This document shows positions 42,795 through 51,948 of a stretch of DNA of 60,699 nucleotides, piece by piece. Source of the stretch: SAR92 clade bacterium. Its GTDB lineage: Bacteria; Pseudomonadota; Gammaproteobacteria; Pseudomonadales; Porticoccaceae. The position numbers and the translations under genes are program-made. A model generated the notes under the pieces. That model did no database searches. It was not told where the DNA came from and saw only the letters and a program-made list of their open reading frames with translations. The DNA lies in the NCBI GenBank assembly GCA_018607545.1, contig JABBBF010000005.1, positions 1 through 60,699 of the forward strand, written 5' to 3'. Positions within the stretch are counted from its first letter, which is position 1; the number at the start of each line of letters is the position of its first letter.

Positions 42795-43226
42795 TTAGGC
42801 ATCGCCCATTCGATTGCGATTTCTGTTGGGACGCAGCTGCCCGAGGCGATCGTAGACTTCAACGCTGTTCAAGGGGTCTGGAGATTGAATGGTTTTCAGG
42901 GCGCCACGGATGGTTTCGAGCTTATGGTTGATTAGTATCTCATTGCGCCGGTGTAGGTCGCGACACTCGGACATCAATGCTACTACCTGATCCCATATCA
43001 CCACGGTTGCCGCAGCTTTGTCCTGATCATCTGTATGTGCTTTGATTTTCTCCAGCAATTCCTCGCTGGAGAGAAAGTGCAGGATTTCCAGTTTTTGCGC
43101 CTGCAAGGCTTCAAACGCAGTAAGATCCTGTTTTTTCAGCGCAGTAAATTCACTATCTAACAAGTGCTTAAGTGCCTGCGCTTTATGGACAGTTTGGTTG
43201 AGATGATCTAGGGTTGGTTCATTCAT
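42795..43226 (-). CDS. flgN: Flagellar export chaperone FlgN
   Basis: FlgN is the cytoplasmic chaperone for the hook-filament junction proteins FlgK and FlgL. The 143-residue helical protein has the typical FlgN layout: a long N-terminal coiled coil (LKHLLDSEFTALKKQDLTAFEALQAQKLEIL) in two parts and a C-terminal YDRLGQL segment with Arg/Asn-rich tail. It is downstream of flgM, as in other gammaproteobacteria, with about 140 bases between. Confidence 0.88.
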   Translation of the reverse strand: MNEPTLDHLNQTVHKAQALKHLLDSEFTALKKQDLTAFEALQAQKLEILHFLSSEELLEKIKAHTDDQDKAAATVVIWDQVVALMSECRDLHRRNEILINHKLETIRGALKTIQSPDPLNSVEVYDRLGQLRPNRNRNRMGDA

Positions 43227-43365
43227 AATACCAGCATACTGTTAAGCAGCTTAATACGGAAGGGTATTTTTTGGGCTGGAGCAGCTTATTGATTGAGTAA
43301 TTACACTGATATACAAGTGGATTCTAAAAAGACTTAATATATTTAGTATAAAAAGACAGACCGAT

Positions 43366-43671
43366 CTAGTTGCCGCCCAGCATTCTTTCAATCGCGACAA
43401 AGCTTTCTGCGATACGTCGCTCATCTAGGGGGTAGTTGCCATCAGAGATCGCCTGTTTGATTTCAGCAACTTTGGCCGCATCAAAATCGCCCGTTGCCAT
43501 CGCTTTTTCTACGGTTTCACTGAGAATAACCTCGTCATTTGCCGGGGCAGGGCTGGCCATTTCAGCTTTTTGAGCCGTCGCTTCATTCGATGTTTTGTTG
43601 TTCTTAAGCTTGTCTGCGGGGCTGTTCATTTCAACCGCGCTGCGCCCAAGTTTTGAAATACCGTCTGTCAT
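43366..43671 (-). CDS. flgM: Anti-sigma-28 factor FlgM
   Basis: FlgM binds and blocks FliA until the hook is complete and FlgM is exported. The 101-residue protein has a disordered N-terminal half. Its C-terminal half has NDEVILSETVEKAMATGDFDAAKVAEIKQAISDGNYPLDERRIAESFVAIE, the FliA-binding region, here read as consecutive parts. An AAAGGA site precedes the ATG. It appears to have its own sigma-28 promoter (43723-43749) and a hairpin in the leader. Confidence 0.95.
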   Translation of the reverse strand: MTDGISKLGRSAVEMNSPADKLKNNKTSNEATAQKAEMASPAPANDEVILSETVEKAMATGDFDAAKVAEIKQAISDGNYPLDERRIAESFVAIERMLGGN

Positions 43672-43683
43672 TTCATTATCCTT

Positions 43684-43701
43684 TCGGGGTCTCTTCCCCG
43701 A
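43684..43701 (-). other. Leader hairpin upstream of the flgM ribosome site
   Basis: TCGGGG (43684-43689) and CCCCGA (43696-43701) form a perfect six-base-pair stem with a six-base loop, just upstream of the flgM ribosome site in the minus-strand leader. There is no U tract, so it is not an obvious terminator; it might influence flgM translation or stability (inference). Confidence 0.5.
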
Positions 43702-43722
43702 GAATCACTCTCGTCTCTTAGT

Positions 43723-43749
43723 ATATCGGCAGCAGTTATTTTTTCTATA
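43723..43749 (-). promoter_or_regulatory. Sigma-28 (FliA) promoter of flgM
   Basis: On the minus strand the -10 reads GCCGATAT (43723-43730), seven of eight matches to GCCGATAA. After 15 bases a TATA lies in the -35 position (43746-43749), a weaker match to TAAA. FlgM under FliA control is known in several gammaproteobacteria. Confidence 0.6.
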
Positions 43750-43831
43750 GGAAAATATTTAAAAAAATTTCACTGTTGCCAGAGGCTTTCAATAAAGCTT
43801 ATTTCGCCATTCCAGGAATTGGACTCTGTAG

Positions 43832-44926
43832 TTAGATACCGCGCGCGCGTCCGATACCAGTGGCAATGGCCTGAATCTCTTCACCGGATTCCGAGTTCAA
43901 TAGTAGTACTCGCTCATCCAGGCGCGCATTTTCCAGTGCCAGCATAGTCACAGTAATCTCCAGCGCTCCGGAGATTACACTGAGCTGGACATTATCGCCT
44001 TTGCGAATAATATTGATTGGCGTCAGGTCGGACAGTCTTACCAGACTGCCTGCGGGCAGATTGCGAATCGCCTGCATATGCTTGGTGTTGGCATAGGTTT
44101 TCAGTGCATCGGCTGGCAACCGGCCATAAAATTCGCTGATCGCAACATTATCCCGACTCAGGGCCTGTCCCCTGGCAATACTCGCCTGGGTAATTAACAC
44201 CTTATTTCGCTCCTTGATATCGTAGCTGAGAAGCAACCGGCCACGCTTTAAATCCCGTGCAGCTCGTGCGCCATTCAGTCTGTCTGCTGAGAGTCTCTGA
44301 TTGCCGGTTAGATTTTCTTTTGCGAGCCTGATGGTTTCCAGTGCACTGCTGTCGAGAGTCTCGCCGGCGATAACGTCTCGAGTTAGTCGGAAGCCCTCAA
44401 CGGTGGTTGAGAGTTGCCGCTGCATGACCAGATCACCGGACCTCACGGCGACATTGAGGCTGAAACCTGCCGCAGCATTGGCTAAACCAGCTATTGGACT
44501 GCTCAGGCTAACCGACTCGATATCGTCGACTTGCAGCTGATGGCCTAAATTAAAGCTGCCGGTATAACGCAGTGCATTATTAGTTTCGTGGATGCTCACG
44601 CCGAGAAAGATTTGCCAGCCACTGTCGGGGCAGCTGGCGCGCAGGGTTTTCTGGCTGGTGGCAAAAGGGTAGCTAAACTCAAATGGGCTATCGCACTGGG
44701 GAATAATTAATCGTCGGTCGGACGGCGCCACTTCTACGGCAGACAGATCGACCTGTCGATCACTGGCCACCCAGCGCTGGGTCTGGGATACCAGCATATG
44801 TTTGCTATCAACACTGTCGCGAACTGTCTCCGCAGATTGTTTTGCCGATCCCTCAGGCACAGCGGCGCCGACCGACAAGCATGTCGCGAGGCCAGCTGAT
44901 AACAACAGATTTATACGATTAAACAT
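43832..44926 (-). CDS. flgA: Flagellar P-ring assembly chaperone FlgA
   Basis: FlgA is the periplasmic chaperone for FlgI in P-ring assembly. The start at ATG 44926 gives 364 residues beginning MFNRINLLLSAGLATCLSVG, a signal peptide; a more upstream in-frame start would add 29 unlikely residues. The C-terminal SAF domain has ARAARDLKRGRLLLSYDIKERN, then QASIARGQALSRDN, and IQAIATGIGRARGI ends the protein. It is longer than typical FlgA because of the N-terminal half. It is divergent from flgB. Confidence 0.92.
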   Translation of the reverse strand: MFNRINLLLSAGLATCLSVGAAVPEGSAKQSAETVRDSVDSKHMLVSQTQRWVASDRQVDLSAVEVAPSDRRLIIPQCDSPFEFSYPFATSQKTLRASCPDSGWQIFLGVSIHETNNALRYTGSFNLGHQLQVDDIESVSLSSPIAGLANAAAGFSLNVAVRSGDLVMQRQLSTTVEGFRLTRDVIAGETLDSSALETIRLAKENLTGNQRLSADRLNGARAARDLKRGRLLLSYDIKERNKVLITQASIARGQALSRDNVAISEFYGRLPADALKTYANTKHMQAIRNLPAGSLVRLSDLTPINIIRKGDNVQLSVISGALEITVTMLALENARLDERVLLLNSESGEEIQAIATGIGRARGI

Positions 44927-44971
44927 GGGGTGAGTATGGGGGCTACCGGCGGGTGACGCAATACCGACAAA

Positions 44972-45087
44972 GCGGCAATCACAGGCGGCAAAAAACTGCC
45001 AAAAAAGCGGCAAAGAGAATTCGATAAATCGATGGGATGTTTCTTAACCTATTGTTTTTAAACAGATAACCATTATAAATGCGGCAA
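44972..45087 (+). promoter_or_regulatory. Four GCGGCAA repeats upstream of flgB
   Basis: The heptamer GCGGCAA occurs at 44972-44978, 44985-44991, 45007-45013 and 45081-45087, all within 140 bases upstream of the flgB sigma-54 promoter. The first three are spaced 13 and 22 bases apart. This density is far above chance (about one per 8 kb counting both strands). Binding by the FlrC-like activator is the simplest explanation (inference). Confidence 0.6.
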
Positions 45088-45098
45088 TCTTTAGTTGG

Positions 45099-45115
45099 TT
45101 GGCACCGCTTTTGCA
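45099..45115 (+). promoter_or_regulatory. Sigma-54 promoter of the flgB operon
   Basis: TTGGCACCGCTTTTGCA has GG at 45101-45102 and GC at 45113-45114, 12 bases apart, an almost consensus -24/-12 element. It lies about 95 bases before the flgB start and can drive flgBCDEFGHIJKL. Confidence 0.9.
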
Positions 45116-45208
45116 TTATCTCCTTCAACAGGTCTTTAGTTGACGGTTTTTAAACAGTCTGCTCATAGACCAATCGACAGAAAAGTAAAGACCTTTAGCG
45201 AATTGATG

Positions 45209-45592
45209 ATGAAAATATTTGATACAGCATTTGGTATACACGAGAAGGCACTGAACCTGCGCGCCCAGCGCATGGAAGTGATCTCAAAGAATATTGCCAA
45301 TGCTGATACCCCGGGCTTTAAGGCTAGGGATATTGATTTTAAAAACGTGCTCAACAATGTCGAGCGCGCCGGCACTATGCAGACGACCCATGCCAAACAC
45401 ATCGGGCAGGCTGCTAATGCAGGATCCAATATGGTTTACACGGTGCCCTTCAATACCGCGCTGGATGGCAACACAGTTGATATCAGTGTTGAGCACGCTA
45501 AGTACGGTAAGGCCGCTGCTGAGTACCAGGCCACGCTGAGGTTTATTGAAGGCAACATTGCCGGTGTAAGAAAGGCACTGAGAGGAGAGTAA
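45209..45592 (+). CDS. flgB: Flagellar basal-body rod protein FlgB
   Basis: FlgB is a proximal rod subunit. I chose ATG 45209, giving 127 residues starting MKIFDTAFGIHEKALNLRAQRMEVISKN in parts, with the typical IANADTPGFKARDIDF signature. A further in-frame start 69 bases upstream would add an unlikely leader. It is the first gene of the hook-rod operon, preceded by a sigma-54 promoter. flgC starts five bases after its stop. Confidence 0.95.
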   Translation: MKIFDTAFGIHEKALNLRAQRMEVISKNIANADTPGFKARDIDFKNVLNNVERAGTMQTTHAKHIGQAANAGSNMVYTVPFNTALDGNTVDISVEHAKYGKAAAEYQATLRFIEGNIAGVRKALRGE

Positions 45593-45597
45593 GAGAT

Positions 45598-46023
45598 ATG
45601 TCTATCGGAAATATTTTTGGCATTGCCGCTTCGGCAATGAACGCACAGATGGTTCGAATGAATTCGACGGCATCTAACATGGCCAATGCTGGCACAGTGG
45701 GCGGATCACCAGATGATGCCTTTAAGGCCAAGCGTCCAGTTTTTCAGGCGCTGCTGCATGAGCACCAGTTGGATCAGGGATCTCAGTATCTCGGTGGCGT
45801 GAAGATTGTCGGCATGGTCGATGATCAGGCGGCGACCAAAAAAATGCATGACCCGGGAAACCCTATGGCTGACAAAGACGGTTTTGTCTACGGCTCCAAC
45901 GTTAATGAGGTCACGGAAATGGTTGAGATGATGGGTGCTGCGCGCAGCTATCAGAACAACGTCGAAGTGGTCAATACGGCGCGCGAATTGATGATGCGCA
46001 CCCTCGATATCACCAAAGCGTAG
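45598..46023 (+). CDS. flgC: Flagellar basal-body rod protein FlgC
   Basis: FlgC is a proximal rod subunit exported by the flagellar type III system. The 141-residue protein begins with NIFGIAASAMNAQMVRMNSTASNMANA, the rod-protein N-terminal motif, and ends in the matching C-terminal helix with SYQNNVEVVNTARELMMRTL. A GAGGAG site precedes the ATG. Confidence 0.96.
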   Translation: MSIGNIFGIAASAMNAQMVRMNSTASNMANAGTVGGSPDDAFKAKRPVFQALLHEHQLDQGSQYLGGVKIVGMVDDQAATKKMHDPGNPMADKDGFVYGSNVNEVTEMVEMMGAARSYQNNVEVVNTARELMMRTLDITKA

Positions 46024-46034
46024 GAATAATAATC

Positions 46035-46721
46035 ATGGTCAGCACAGTAACAGACACGACGTTCCTAACCAGTGATCAATATAACGATCAACAGAAAGCC
46101 GTTGCCTACGGCGAGGACGAGCTCGGGCAGGACGCCTTTCTGACGCTATTTACAGCGCAGCTCCAGAACCAGAATCCTCTGGATCCAATGGATAACGAGG
46201 CCTTTGTGTCCCAGCTTGCCGAGTTCTCCTCACTTGAGGGGATTAAGGGTATGCAGGGATCACTGGACAATATGGTCAATGGCATGCGTCAAGACCAGAT
46301 GGTGGCTGGTGCCAACCTGGTGGGTAAGAAGGTCGAAGTTGCCGGCGGTCACTTTACTGGCGGTAGCGGCGAGATAACCAAGGGGTCGATTGATCTTGAT
46401 AACGGCGCTCAGTCAGTGATTTTCAGTGTCTATGATCCCGCATCGGGCGAGCTGATATATCGCGATACTCAGGGTGCACAGCTACCTGGTCGCGCAGAAT
46501 TGAACTGGAATGGCCGTGATCGCAATGGCGAGATAGTCCCTGAAGGCAGCTATCTAATGAACGCCAGTGCGGTGATCAACGGCAAGCTTGAAACTGTCCC
46601 GGTCAGAACCATGGCAGATGTCAAAAGTGTCAGCTGGGATCCCAGCGCACAGGAAATAACACTTGAGGTGGGAGATGACGTGTTTGTCGCTCTTGCTGAT
46701 ATTGAACGCATAGCAATTTAA
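46035..46721 (+). CDS. flgD: Hook assembly scaffold protein FlgD
   Basis: FlgD caps the growing hook during assembly. The 228-residue protein has the conserved N-terminal segment LGQDAFLTLFTAQLQNQNPLDPMDNEAFVSQLAEFSSLEGI, seen as one run, followed by the Tudor-like and FnIII-like core (FSVYDPASGELIY, WNGRDRNGEIVPEGSY). It lies 11 bases after flgC. Confidence 0.96.
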   Translation: MVSTVTDTTFLTSDQYNDQQKAVAYGEDELGQDAFLTLFTAQLQNQNPLDPMDNEAFVSQLAEFSSLEGIKGMQGSLDNMVNGMRQDQMVAGANLVGKKVEVAGGHFTGGSGEITKGSIDLDNGAQSVIFSVYDPASGELIYRDTQGAQLPGRAELNWNGRDRNGEIVPEGSYLMNASAVINGKLETVPVRTMADVKSVSWDPSAQEITLEVGDDVFVALADIERIAI

Positions 46722-46755
46722 CAGAATATAGATAAAGGTAATCGGAGAATAACTT

Positions 46756-49590
46756 ATGTCATTTTATACCTCGTTAACAGGACTGAATGCTGCGACGACT
46801 CAGCTCTCAGTGACCTCGAACAACATTGCCAACTCCGGCACAGGCGGCTTCAAGCGCTCGGACACTGACTTCGGTGATATTTTCGCGACCTCGCCTCTGG
46901 AAAAAGCATCCAGTGTTGTAGGTCGTGGTGTATCGCTTAAGGAAGTAAGCCAGGAGTTTAGCCAGGGCAATATTGAATTCTCAGCGAACTCTCTTGATTT
47001 GGCGATCACCGGTGACGGTTTCTTCCCGCTTGAATCTTCCGATGGCACGAAAATCTATACTCGAAATGGCGCCTTCATGCTCAATGAGCAGAACCAGATG
47101 GTTAACAGTGCCGGCCAGGCTCTGCAGTCACTGCCGGTGGATTCGACCAACAAGGCAGACTTTGGTGTTGATCCCAGCGCATTGACGATTCCACGTTCCA
47201 CCGTATCCGAGTTCCTTCCTACCACCGAGGTGGAGCTGGGTCTCAACCTGCCATCCGAGGTAGAGCCTATTTCAGCTACATTTAACCCGGACAAGCCGGA
47301 AACCTACCACAAGACAACATCGTTGACGGTTTATGGCACATCGGGGTCGGACAATCTGGCAACGATTTATTATGTAAAAACTGCCAATGCAACAGCAGAT
47401 TCTCCTTTCAACAAATGGCAGACCTATGTTTATGTTGATGATCAGGAAGTTGACACAGCACTGATCCAGTCATCGGATACAACCGGTGACCAGTACTTTA
47501 TTAACAAGTATGGTGAGTTAAAGACGCGATCTGAACTGCTTGAGCTCCAGAGTACCAGCGCAGAGAGTGAGAAGTACCTGATTACTCAGGGCACGCTGTA
47601 TAAAAAGTACTCCTATGACGTGCTCTCAGAGCCAACACAATCTGTTCCAGCCAGTGCCAAACTGACCATCGCGGAGGGCTCCACCTACTCAGATGCATTG
47701 AATCTGACCAACAACAGTGACGGTGTTAATTTCAGTGCCATGACTCGCGGTGAGCTGGAGGAGATGTTTACACTCTCTATCGATGGTTCGAGTGAAGTGC
47801 AAATCGGTCTGGAACATCTCGCCGGTTCTACAGTGGCTATGTCTGGAGCAGAAATTGCCTTTGAATTGACCAATGTTATTAATGAGCGCTTTGGCGATGG
47901 CAAAAAGTTCGATTTTTCAAATGCTGACAACCAGACGCTTAAGCTTTTTCGTGGTGATGACGACACAACATCAGTAGAACTTAATATTCCAACCATTCTG
48001 GCAAACTATACCTCTTTGACAGGTGCTACTGACCCAGAGTGGGACGGCCAGGTAACCTCCGAGCCACTTGCCTTTGCGATCAATGCTGCACTTGCAGCCA
48101 GCGCAGATTTTTCTGATGTTGAAGTTACATACAGCGCCAGCAATCAGGGATTCCGATTTATCCAGACAGGCAGTGACGCAGCCTCGTTGTACGTAAATGG
48201 TGGCGCCACGGCAAATAATGTATTTAGTGTGCCTGCTGAAGGTGTTTTCAATGCTGAAGATTTGGCTACTCTGGGCAAGCTGTTATCACCCTTGGATGGT
48301 GACGAGGCCGATGTATTGTTGAGCGGTGTTGTACCTGATGGTGAAAATGTTATTGCTACTCGCGATCAGCGTTTTGGTATGAAAGTAAGTTATGCGGAGG
48401 GTGCCTTTACAGTTTCTTCTGGTACCACTGGTGACACCTCAAGTCTGGCCCTTAACAATGCTACGGAACTGGCTCAAAACCTGTTTGGTATTTCTGATTT
48501 GGGCAATGTGGTTCAGCCAGAAACATCGCAGATCTACAACGTTCCCGCTATTCGAGGCCAGGCGTCTCAACCAGCAGTCGTGGTTGGTAACCCCATGGGT
48601 ATCGACCCGCGTAAATCCTTTTCGGTGAATGCCGATAACAAATCGATGACGGTAATTATCGATTCAATTTCAGCGCAGATTGAGCTCGATGACGGCCTCT
48701 ATTCGATCGGTACCTTTACTGAGCATCTGCAGGAAAAAATCAATCTGATGGCGGACTCCCTGGGTCGTACCGTTTCCGGTATTACTGTTGATTACCAGGA
48801 TGCGACAGAAACATTGCGCATCACCGGATCAACCACCACCGATAACTCGTTTATTCAGATTGCTGGTCACGCAGACTGGGGACTGGAAAATATTGCCCCT
48901 GGATTTGGTGAAGCCTCGACCTTTATTGAGTTATTCCCTGACACCTCCGGCACCAGTACGGTCTATGTAACCCAGAGCAAAGATGGTGACTGGATTGAAA
49001 CCACCGATGGCGGTGAGTTTGACTCCAATGATGTGCCTTACTGGACGCCTATCTTCCTGGATAAGGGCGAACTGACCTTTGATACCAGTGGTTCATTGGT
49101 ATCGCCGGTAGCCGGTGTGAAGTTGGAGAGTGCGGGCATCACTGGTGGTGATATCACCCTTAACTACGACAACAGTACTCAGTTTAACAGCCCATTCTCG
49201 GTGTTGAGCCAGTCTCAGAACGGTGCTCCGGAAGGTGACCTGGTCGGTGTAAACATCGGTGATGACGGTCTGGTTGTCGCCAGTTACTCAAACGGCTCTC
49301 AGAAGTCTCTGGGTAAAATTATTCTCGCTAACTTTGCCACACCTAAGGGTCTGCGCCAGGTAGGTGACACCAGTTACTACGCAACATCGGTCTCCGGTGA
49401 TGCAAAATTGGGTGAGCCGGGCGCAGCCGGATTCGGCACCATTCGTGCTGGTGCACGAGAGCGCTCCAACGTGGATTTGACAGCAGAACTGGTTGACCTG
49501 ATTACCGCCCAGCGAAACTTCCAGGCCAATGCGAAAGCGATTGAGACCAGTTCATCCCTAACCCAGACCATTATTCAGATCCGCGGTTAA
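46756..49590 (+). CDS. flgE: Flagellar hook protein FlgE, unusually large
   Basis: FlgE is the hook subunit. The N-terminal part (SFYTSLTGLNAATTQLSVTSNNIANSGTGGFKRSD, read in parts) and the FSQGNIEFSANSLDLAITGDGFF segment are classical. The C-terminal ERSNVDLTAELVDLITAQRNFQANAKAI completes the coiled-coil pair. Between them the protein is 944 residues long, about twice the usual length, owing to a large inserted surface region (roughly residues 150-780) with many Asp, Thr, Ser and Gly. Such inserts occur in some marine gammaproteobacteria and form extra outer domains of the hook. Confidence 0.95.
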   Translation: MSFYTSLTGLNAATTQLSVTSNNIANSGTGGFKRSDTDFGDIFATSPLEKASSVVGRGVSLKEVSQEFSQGNIEFSANSLDLAITGDGFFPLESSDGTKIYTRNGAFMLNEQNQMVNSAGQALQSLPVDSTNKADFGVDPSALTIPRSTVSEFLPTTEVELGLNLPSEVEPISATFNPDKPETYHKTTSLTVYGTSGSDNLATIYYVKTANATADSPFNKWQTYVYVDDQEVDTALIQSSDTTGDQYFINKYGELKTRSELLELQSTSAESEKYLITQGTLYKKYSYDVLSEPTQSVPASAKLTIAEGSTYSDALNLTNNSDGVNFSAMTRGELEEMFTLSIDGSSEVQIGLEHLAGSTVAMSGAEIAFELTNVINERFGDGKKFDFSNADNQTLKLFRGDDDTTSVELNIPTILANYTSLTGATDPEWDGQVTSEPLAFAINAALAASADFSDVEVTYSASNQGFRFIQTGSDAASLYVNGGATANNVFSVPAEGVFNAEDLATLGKLLSPLDGDEADVLLSGVVPDGENVIATRDQRFGMKVSYAEGAFTVSSGTTGDTSSLALNNATELAQNLFGISDLGNVVQPETSQIYNVPAIRGQASQPAVVVGNPMGIDPRKSFSVNADNKSMTVIIDSISAQIELDDGLYSIGTFTEHLQEKINLMADSLGRTVSGITVDYQDATETLRITGSTTTDNSFIQIAGHADWGLENIAPGFGEASTFIELFPDTSGTSTVYVTQSKDGDWIETTDGGEFDSNDVPYWTPIFLDKGELTFDTSGSLVSPVAGVKLESAGITGGDITLNYDNSTQFNSPFSVLSQSQNGAPEGDLVGVNIGDDGLVVASYSNGSQKSLGKIILANFATPKGLRQVGDTSYYATSVSGDAKLGEPGAAGFGTIRAGARERSNVDLTAELVDLITAQRNFQANAKAIETSSSLTQTIIQIRG

Positions 49591-49625
49591 TGGTCTGATT
49601 GAACTCAAGATAACGGGAATCTGAG

Positions 49626-50387
49626 ATGGATAAATTAGCTTACACAGCGCTTTCGGCAATGCAGAGTCAATCTGTGGTAAGGGCGGCAATTACCAACGCC
49701 CTGGCCAATGTGTCGACAGTTGGCTTTAAAGATAGCTTCCAGATTGCCTCAGCTGCGGTAAAGGTTGATGGCCCTGGCCATGACTCCCGCTTTCAGCCCG
49801 GTCTGACGGTTGAAGACGTGATTAATCTCAGTCCCGGTACACCAATGAGTACGGGGCGACCTCTGGATATTGCCATGAACGACCAGACGGTTTTGGGCGT
49901 GCAGACTGAGGACGGCGATATTGCCTTCACTCGTCGCGGTGATCTCAGAGTCAGTTCTACTGGTGTACTTGAAAATGCAGCAGGTGATTTGATTCTTGGT
50001 GACGGCGGCGCAATCACCGTGCCAGCGGGTAATCTTATTACCTTCAGCCCGGATGGTACTGTTTTTGCGCAGCTGCCAACAGATCCGGAAACTGCTGCGG
50101 TTGCCGTCGGTCGATTGATGTTACGTGATGCCAGTACCACAGAATTAGTTCGCCGAGAGGACGGCCTTTTTGAGCCGCGCGCAGCAGCCTTAAAAGGTCA
50201 GGATTTTAACTCTGGCCCCAAGCCTGTATCAATTTCACCGGGCATGCTCGAGGGCAGTAATGTCAATCCGGTAGAGACCATGGTCAAAATGCTCGATTTT
50301 AGTCGCCAGTTTGAAATGCAGTTGAAACTGGTAAAAGAAACCCAGTCCATCGATGAGGCTGGCTCAACAATGATGAGACTTCCCTAA
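49626..50387 (+). CDS. flgF: Flagellar basal-body rod protein FlgF
   Basis: FlgF is a proximal rod component linking to FlgG. The 253-residue protein begins DKLAYTALSAMQSQSVVRAAITNALANVSTVGFK in parts, has MSTGRPLDIAMNDQTVLGVQ and IAFTRRGDLRVSSTGVL, and ends in GMLEGSNVNPVETMVKMLDFSRQFE. All are FlgF-type features. It lies 35 bases after flgE. Confidence 0.95.
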   Translation: MDKLAYTALSAMQSQSVVRAAITNALANVSTVGFKDSFQIASAAVKVDGPGHDSRFQPGLTVEDVINLSPGTPMSTGRPLDIAMNDQTVLGVQTEDGDIAFTRRGDLRVSSTGVLENAAGDLILGDGGAITVPAGNLITFSPDGTVFAQLPTDPETAAVAVGRLMLRDASTTELVRREDGLFEPRAAALKGQDFNSGPKPVSISPGMLEGSNVNPVETMVKMLDFSRQFEMQLKLVKETQSIDEAGSTMMRLP

Positions 50388-50421
50388 GCCTAACAGGGCG
50401 TAGCGGAAGAGGAGAAAAACA

Positions 50422-51207
50422 ATGGACGCTTCACTGTGGATTGCAAAAACCGGCCTGACTGCTCAGCAGACTCGGATGTCGGTTATTTCCAACAACCTGG
50501 CAAACGTCAACACCACCGGTTTCAAAAAAGATCGTGCGGTATTTGAAGATCTGCTTTATCAGAACATCGTTCCCGCCGGCGGTCAGGTTGATGCCGAATC
50601 GGAAACCCCGACCGGTCTGATGCTGGGTACAGGTACCCGAGTGGTTGCCACGGAAAAGCTTCACTCTCAGGGAAATATTATTACCACTGAGAACGCGCTA
50701 GATCTGGCAATTTCCGGAGACGGTTATTTCTCGGTTCAGCAGGCCGATGGCACTATTGCTTACACCCGCGATGGCTCATTCAAGTTGTCCGCTGAGGGCA
50801 ATGTAGTGACCGCTGGTGGTCAAGCTGTACTGCCCGCTATCACCGTCCCGCAGAACGCCGCCAGTCTAACCTTTGGGCGCGATGGAACGGTCACTGTGGA
50901 GCTTGCCAATGGAGGCGGCTCAAGCCAGATTGGGCAGTTGCAGATTTCTCGCTTTGTCAATAATTCCGGTTTGCAGCCAATTGGCCGCAACCTGCTCCAA
51001 CAGACTAATGCCAGTGGTGACCCGCTTGTCGCGCTGCCCGGTGTTGATGGTGCAGGCATGCTGATGCAGGGCGCTATCGAAGCGTCAAACGTCAATGTGG
51101 TTGAAGAGATGGTCAATATGATCGAGACCCAGCGAGCCTACGAGGTTAACTCCAAGGCGATCTCTGCAGCAGACGGTATGTTGCGCTTCCTCAATAACAA
51201 CCTTTAA
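50422..51207 (+). CDS. flgG: Flagellar distal rod protein FlgG
   Basis: FlgG forms the distal rod. The 261-residue protein begins ASLWIAKTGLTAQQTRMSVISNNLANVNTTGFKKDRA in parts, has FEDLLYQNIVPAGGQ, LHSQGNIITTENALDLAISGDG and ends with GAIEASNVNVVEEMVNMIETQRAYEVNSKAI, all typical of FlgG. A GAGGAG site precedes the ATG. Confidence 0.97.
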   Translation: MDASLWIAKTGLTAQQTRMSVISNNLANVNTTGFKKDRAVFEDLLYQNIVPAGGQVDAESETPTGLMLGTGTRVVATEKLHSQGNIITTENALDLAISGDGYFSVQQADGTIAYTRDGSFKLSAEGNVVTAGGQAVLPAITVPQNAASLTFGRDGTVTVELANGGGSSQIGQLQISRFVNNSGLQPIGRNLLQQTNASGDPLVALPGVDGAGMLMQGAIEASNVNVVEEMVNMIETQRAYEVNSKAISAADGMLRFLNNNL

Positions 51208-51228
51208 ATCAACCGTTAAGGCTGAGTA

Positions 51229-51927
51229 ATGAATAATTTGCGCGCGGTAATAATAAGTGTCACAGCTGTCCTGATGGGCGCCTGTGCAACACAGCCCAAT
51301 CTGACACCGACGACAGAATTTGCGCCGGTTCAACCTATGCCCGCTGCGCCTCAGGCGCAACCAACCGGGGCCATTTTCAACAATGGTATGGGGCTGTTTG
51401 GCGATCTGCGCACCTATCAGGGTGGCGATATTCAAGTGGGAGACCTAATTACAGTCCTGCTCAGTGAGACCACACAAGCTTCGCGAACCAGCGATATTAC
51501 TACCAGCAGAGTGGCGAGTAATGATGTTACTACTGAAGCGCAAAAAGATTACGTGCTTGGCAAAATTGGTCGCGCCACGGAATTCTTCACCGGCTTTAAG
51601 CTGGATGGCGGTAATGTCAGCAGCGAAGGTGCTGGAACAGCAGATCAGGCAGCCTCTTTAAGCGGCTCCATTTCAGCCATGGTGGTTGAAGTGCTCAGCA
51701 ATGGCAATCTGGTCATTTTGGGTGAGAAGCAATTGGCGCTTACCGAGGGCAGTGAGTTTATTCAGGTGAAGGGCATTATCCGCCGAGCAGATATACAGCC
51801 CGACAACACAGTATTGTCGCGACGCATTGCCAATGCACAAATTTCCTACCGGGGTACCGGTGCTCTTGCCAAGGCGTCAAAGCCGGGGTGGGGCACGGGG
51901 CTTCTGTTTAATTTCTGGCCGTTTTAA
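51229..51927 (+). CDS. flgH: Flagellar L-ring lipoprotein FlgH
   Basis: FlgH forms the L ring in the outer membrane. The 232-residue protein has a lipoprotein signal peptide with lipobox LMGAC (Cys19). The conserved GMGLFGDLRTYQGGDIQVGDLITVLLSE follows in parts, then EVLSNGNLVILGEKQLALTEGSEFIQVKGI and a hydrophobic end (GLLFNFWPF). It lies 21 bases after flgG. Confidence 0.96.
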   Translation: MNNLRAVIISVTAVLMGACATQPNLTPTTEFAPVQPMPAAPQAQPTGAIFNNGMGLFGDLRTYQGGDIQVGDLITVLLSETTQASRTSDITTSRVASNDVTTEAQKDYVLGKIGRATEFFTGFKLDGGNVSSEGAGTADQAASLSGSISAMVVEVLSNGNLVILGEKQLALTEGSEFIQVKGIIRRADIQPDNTVLSRRIANAQISYRGTGALAKASKPGWGTGLLFNFWPF

Positions 51928-51948
51928 GCGGTTAGAGGAGAGAACAGT

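Noticed and set aside
42783..42806. Imperfect GGCG-ATGC inverted repeat between the FlhB-like gene and flgN as a bidirectional terminator
   Set aside because: The stem has a bulge, overlaps the flgN stop and lacks T runs on both sides.
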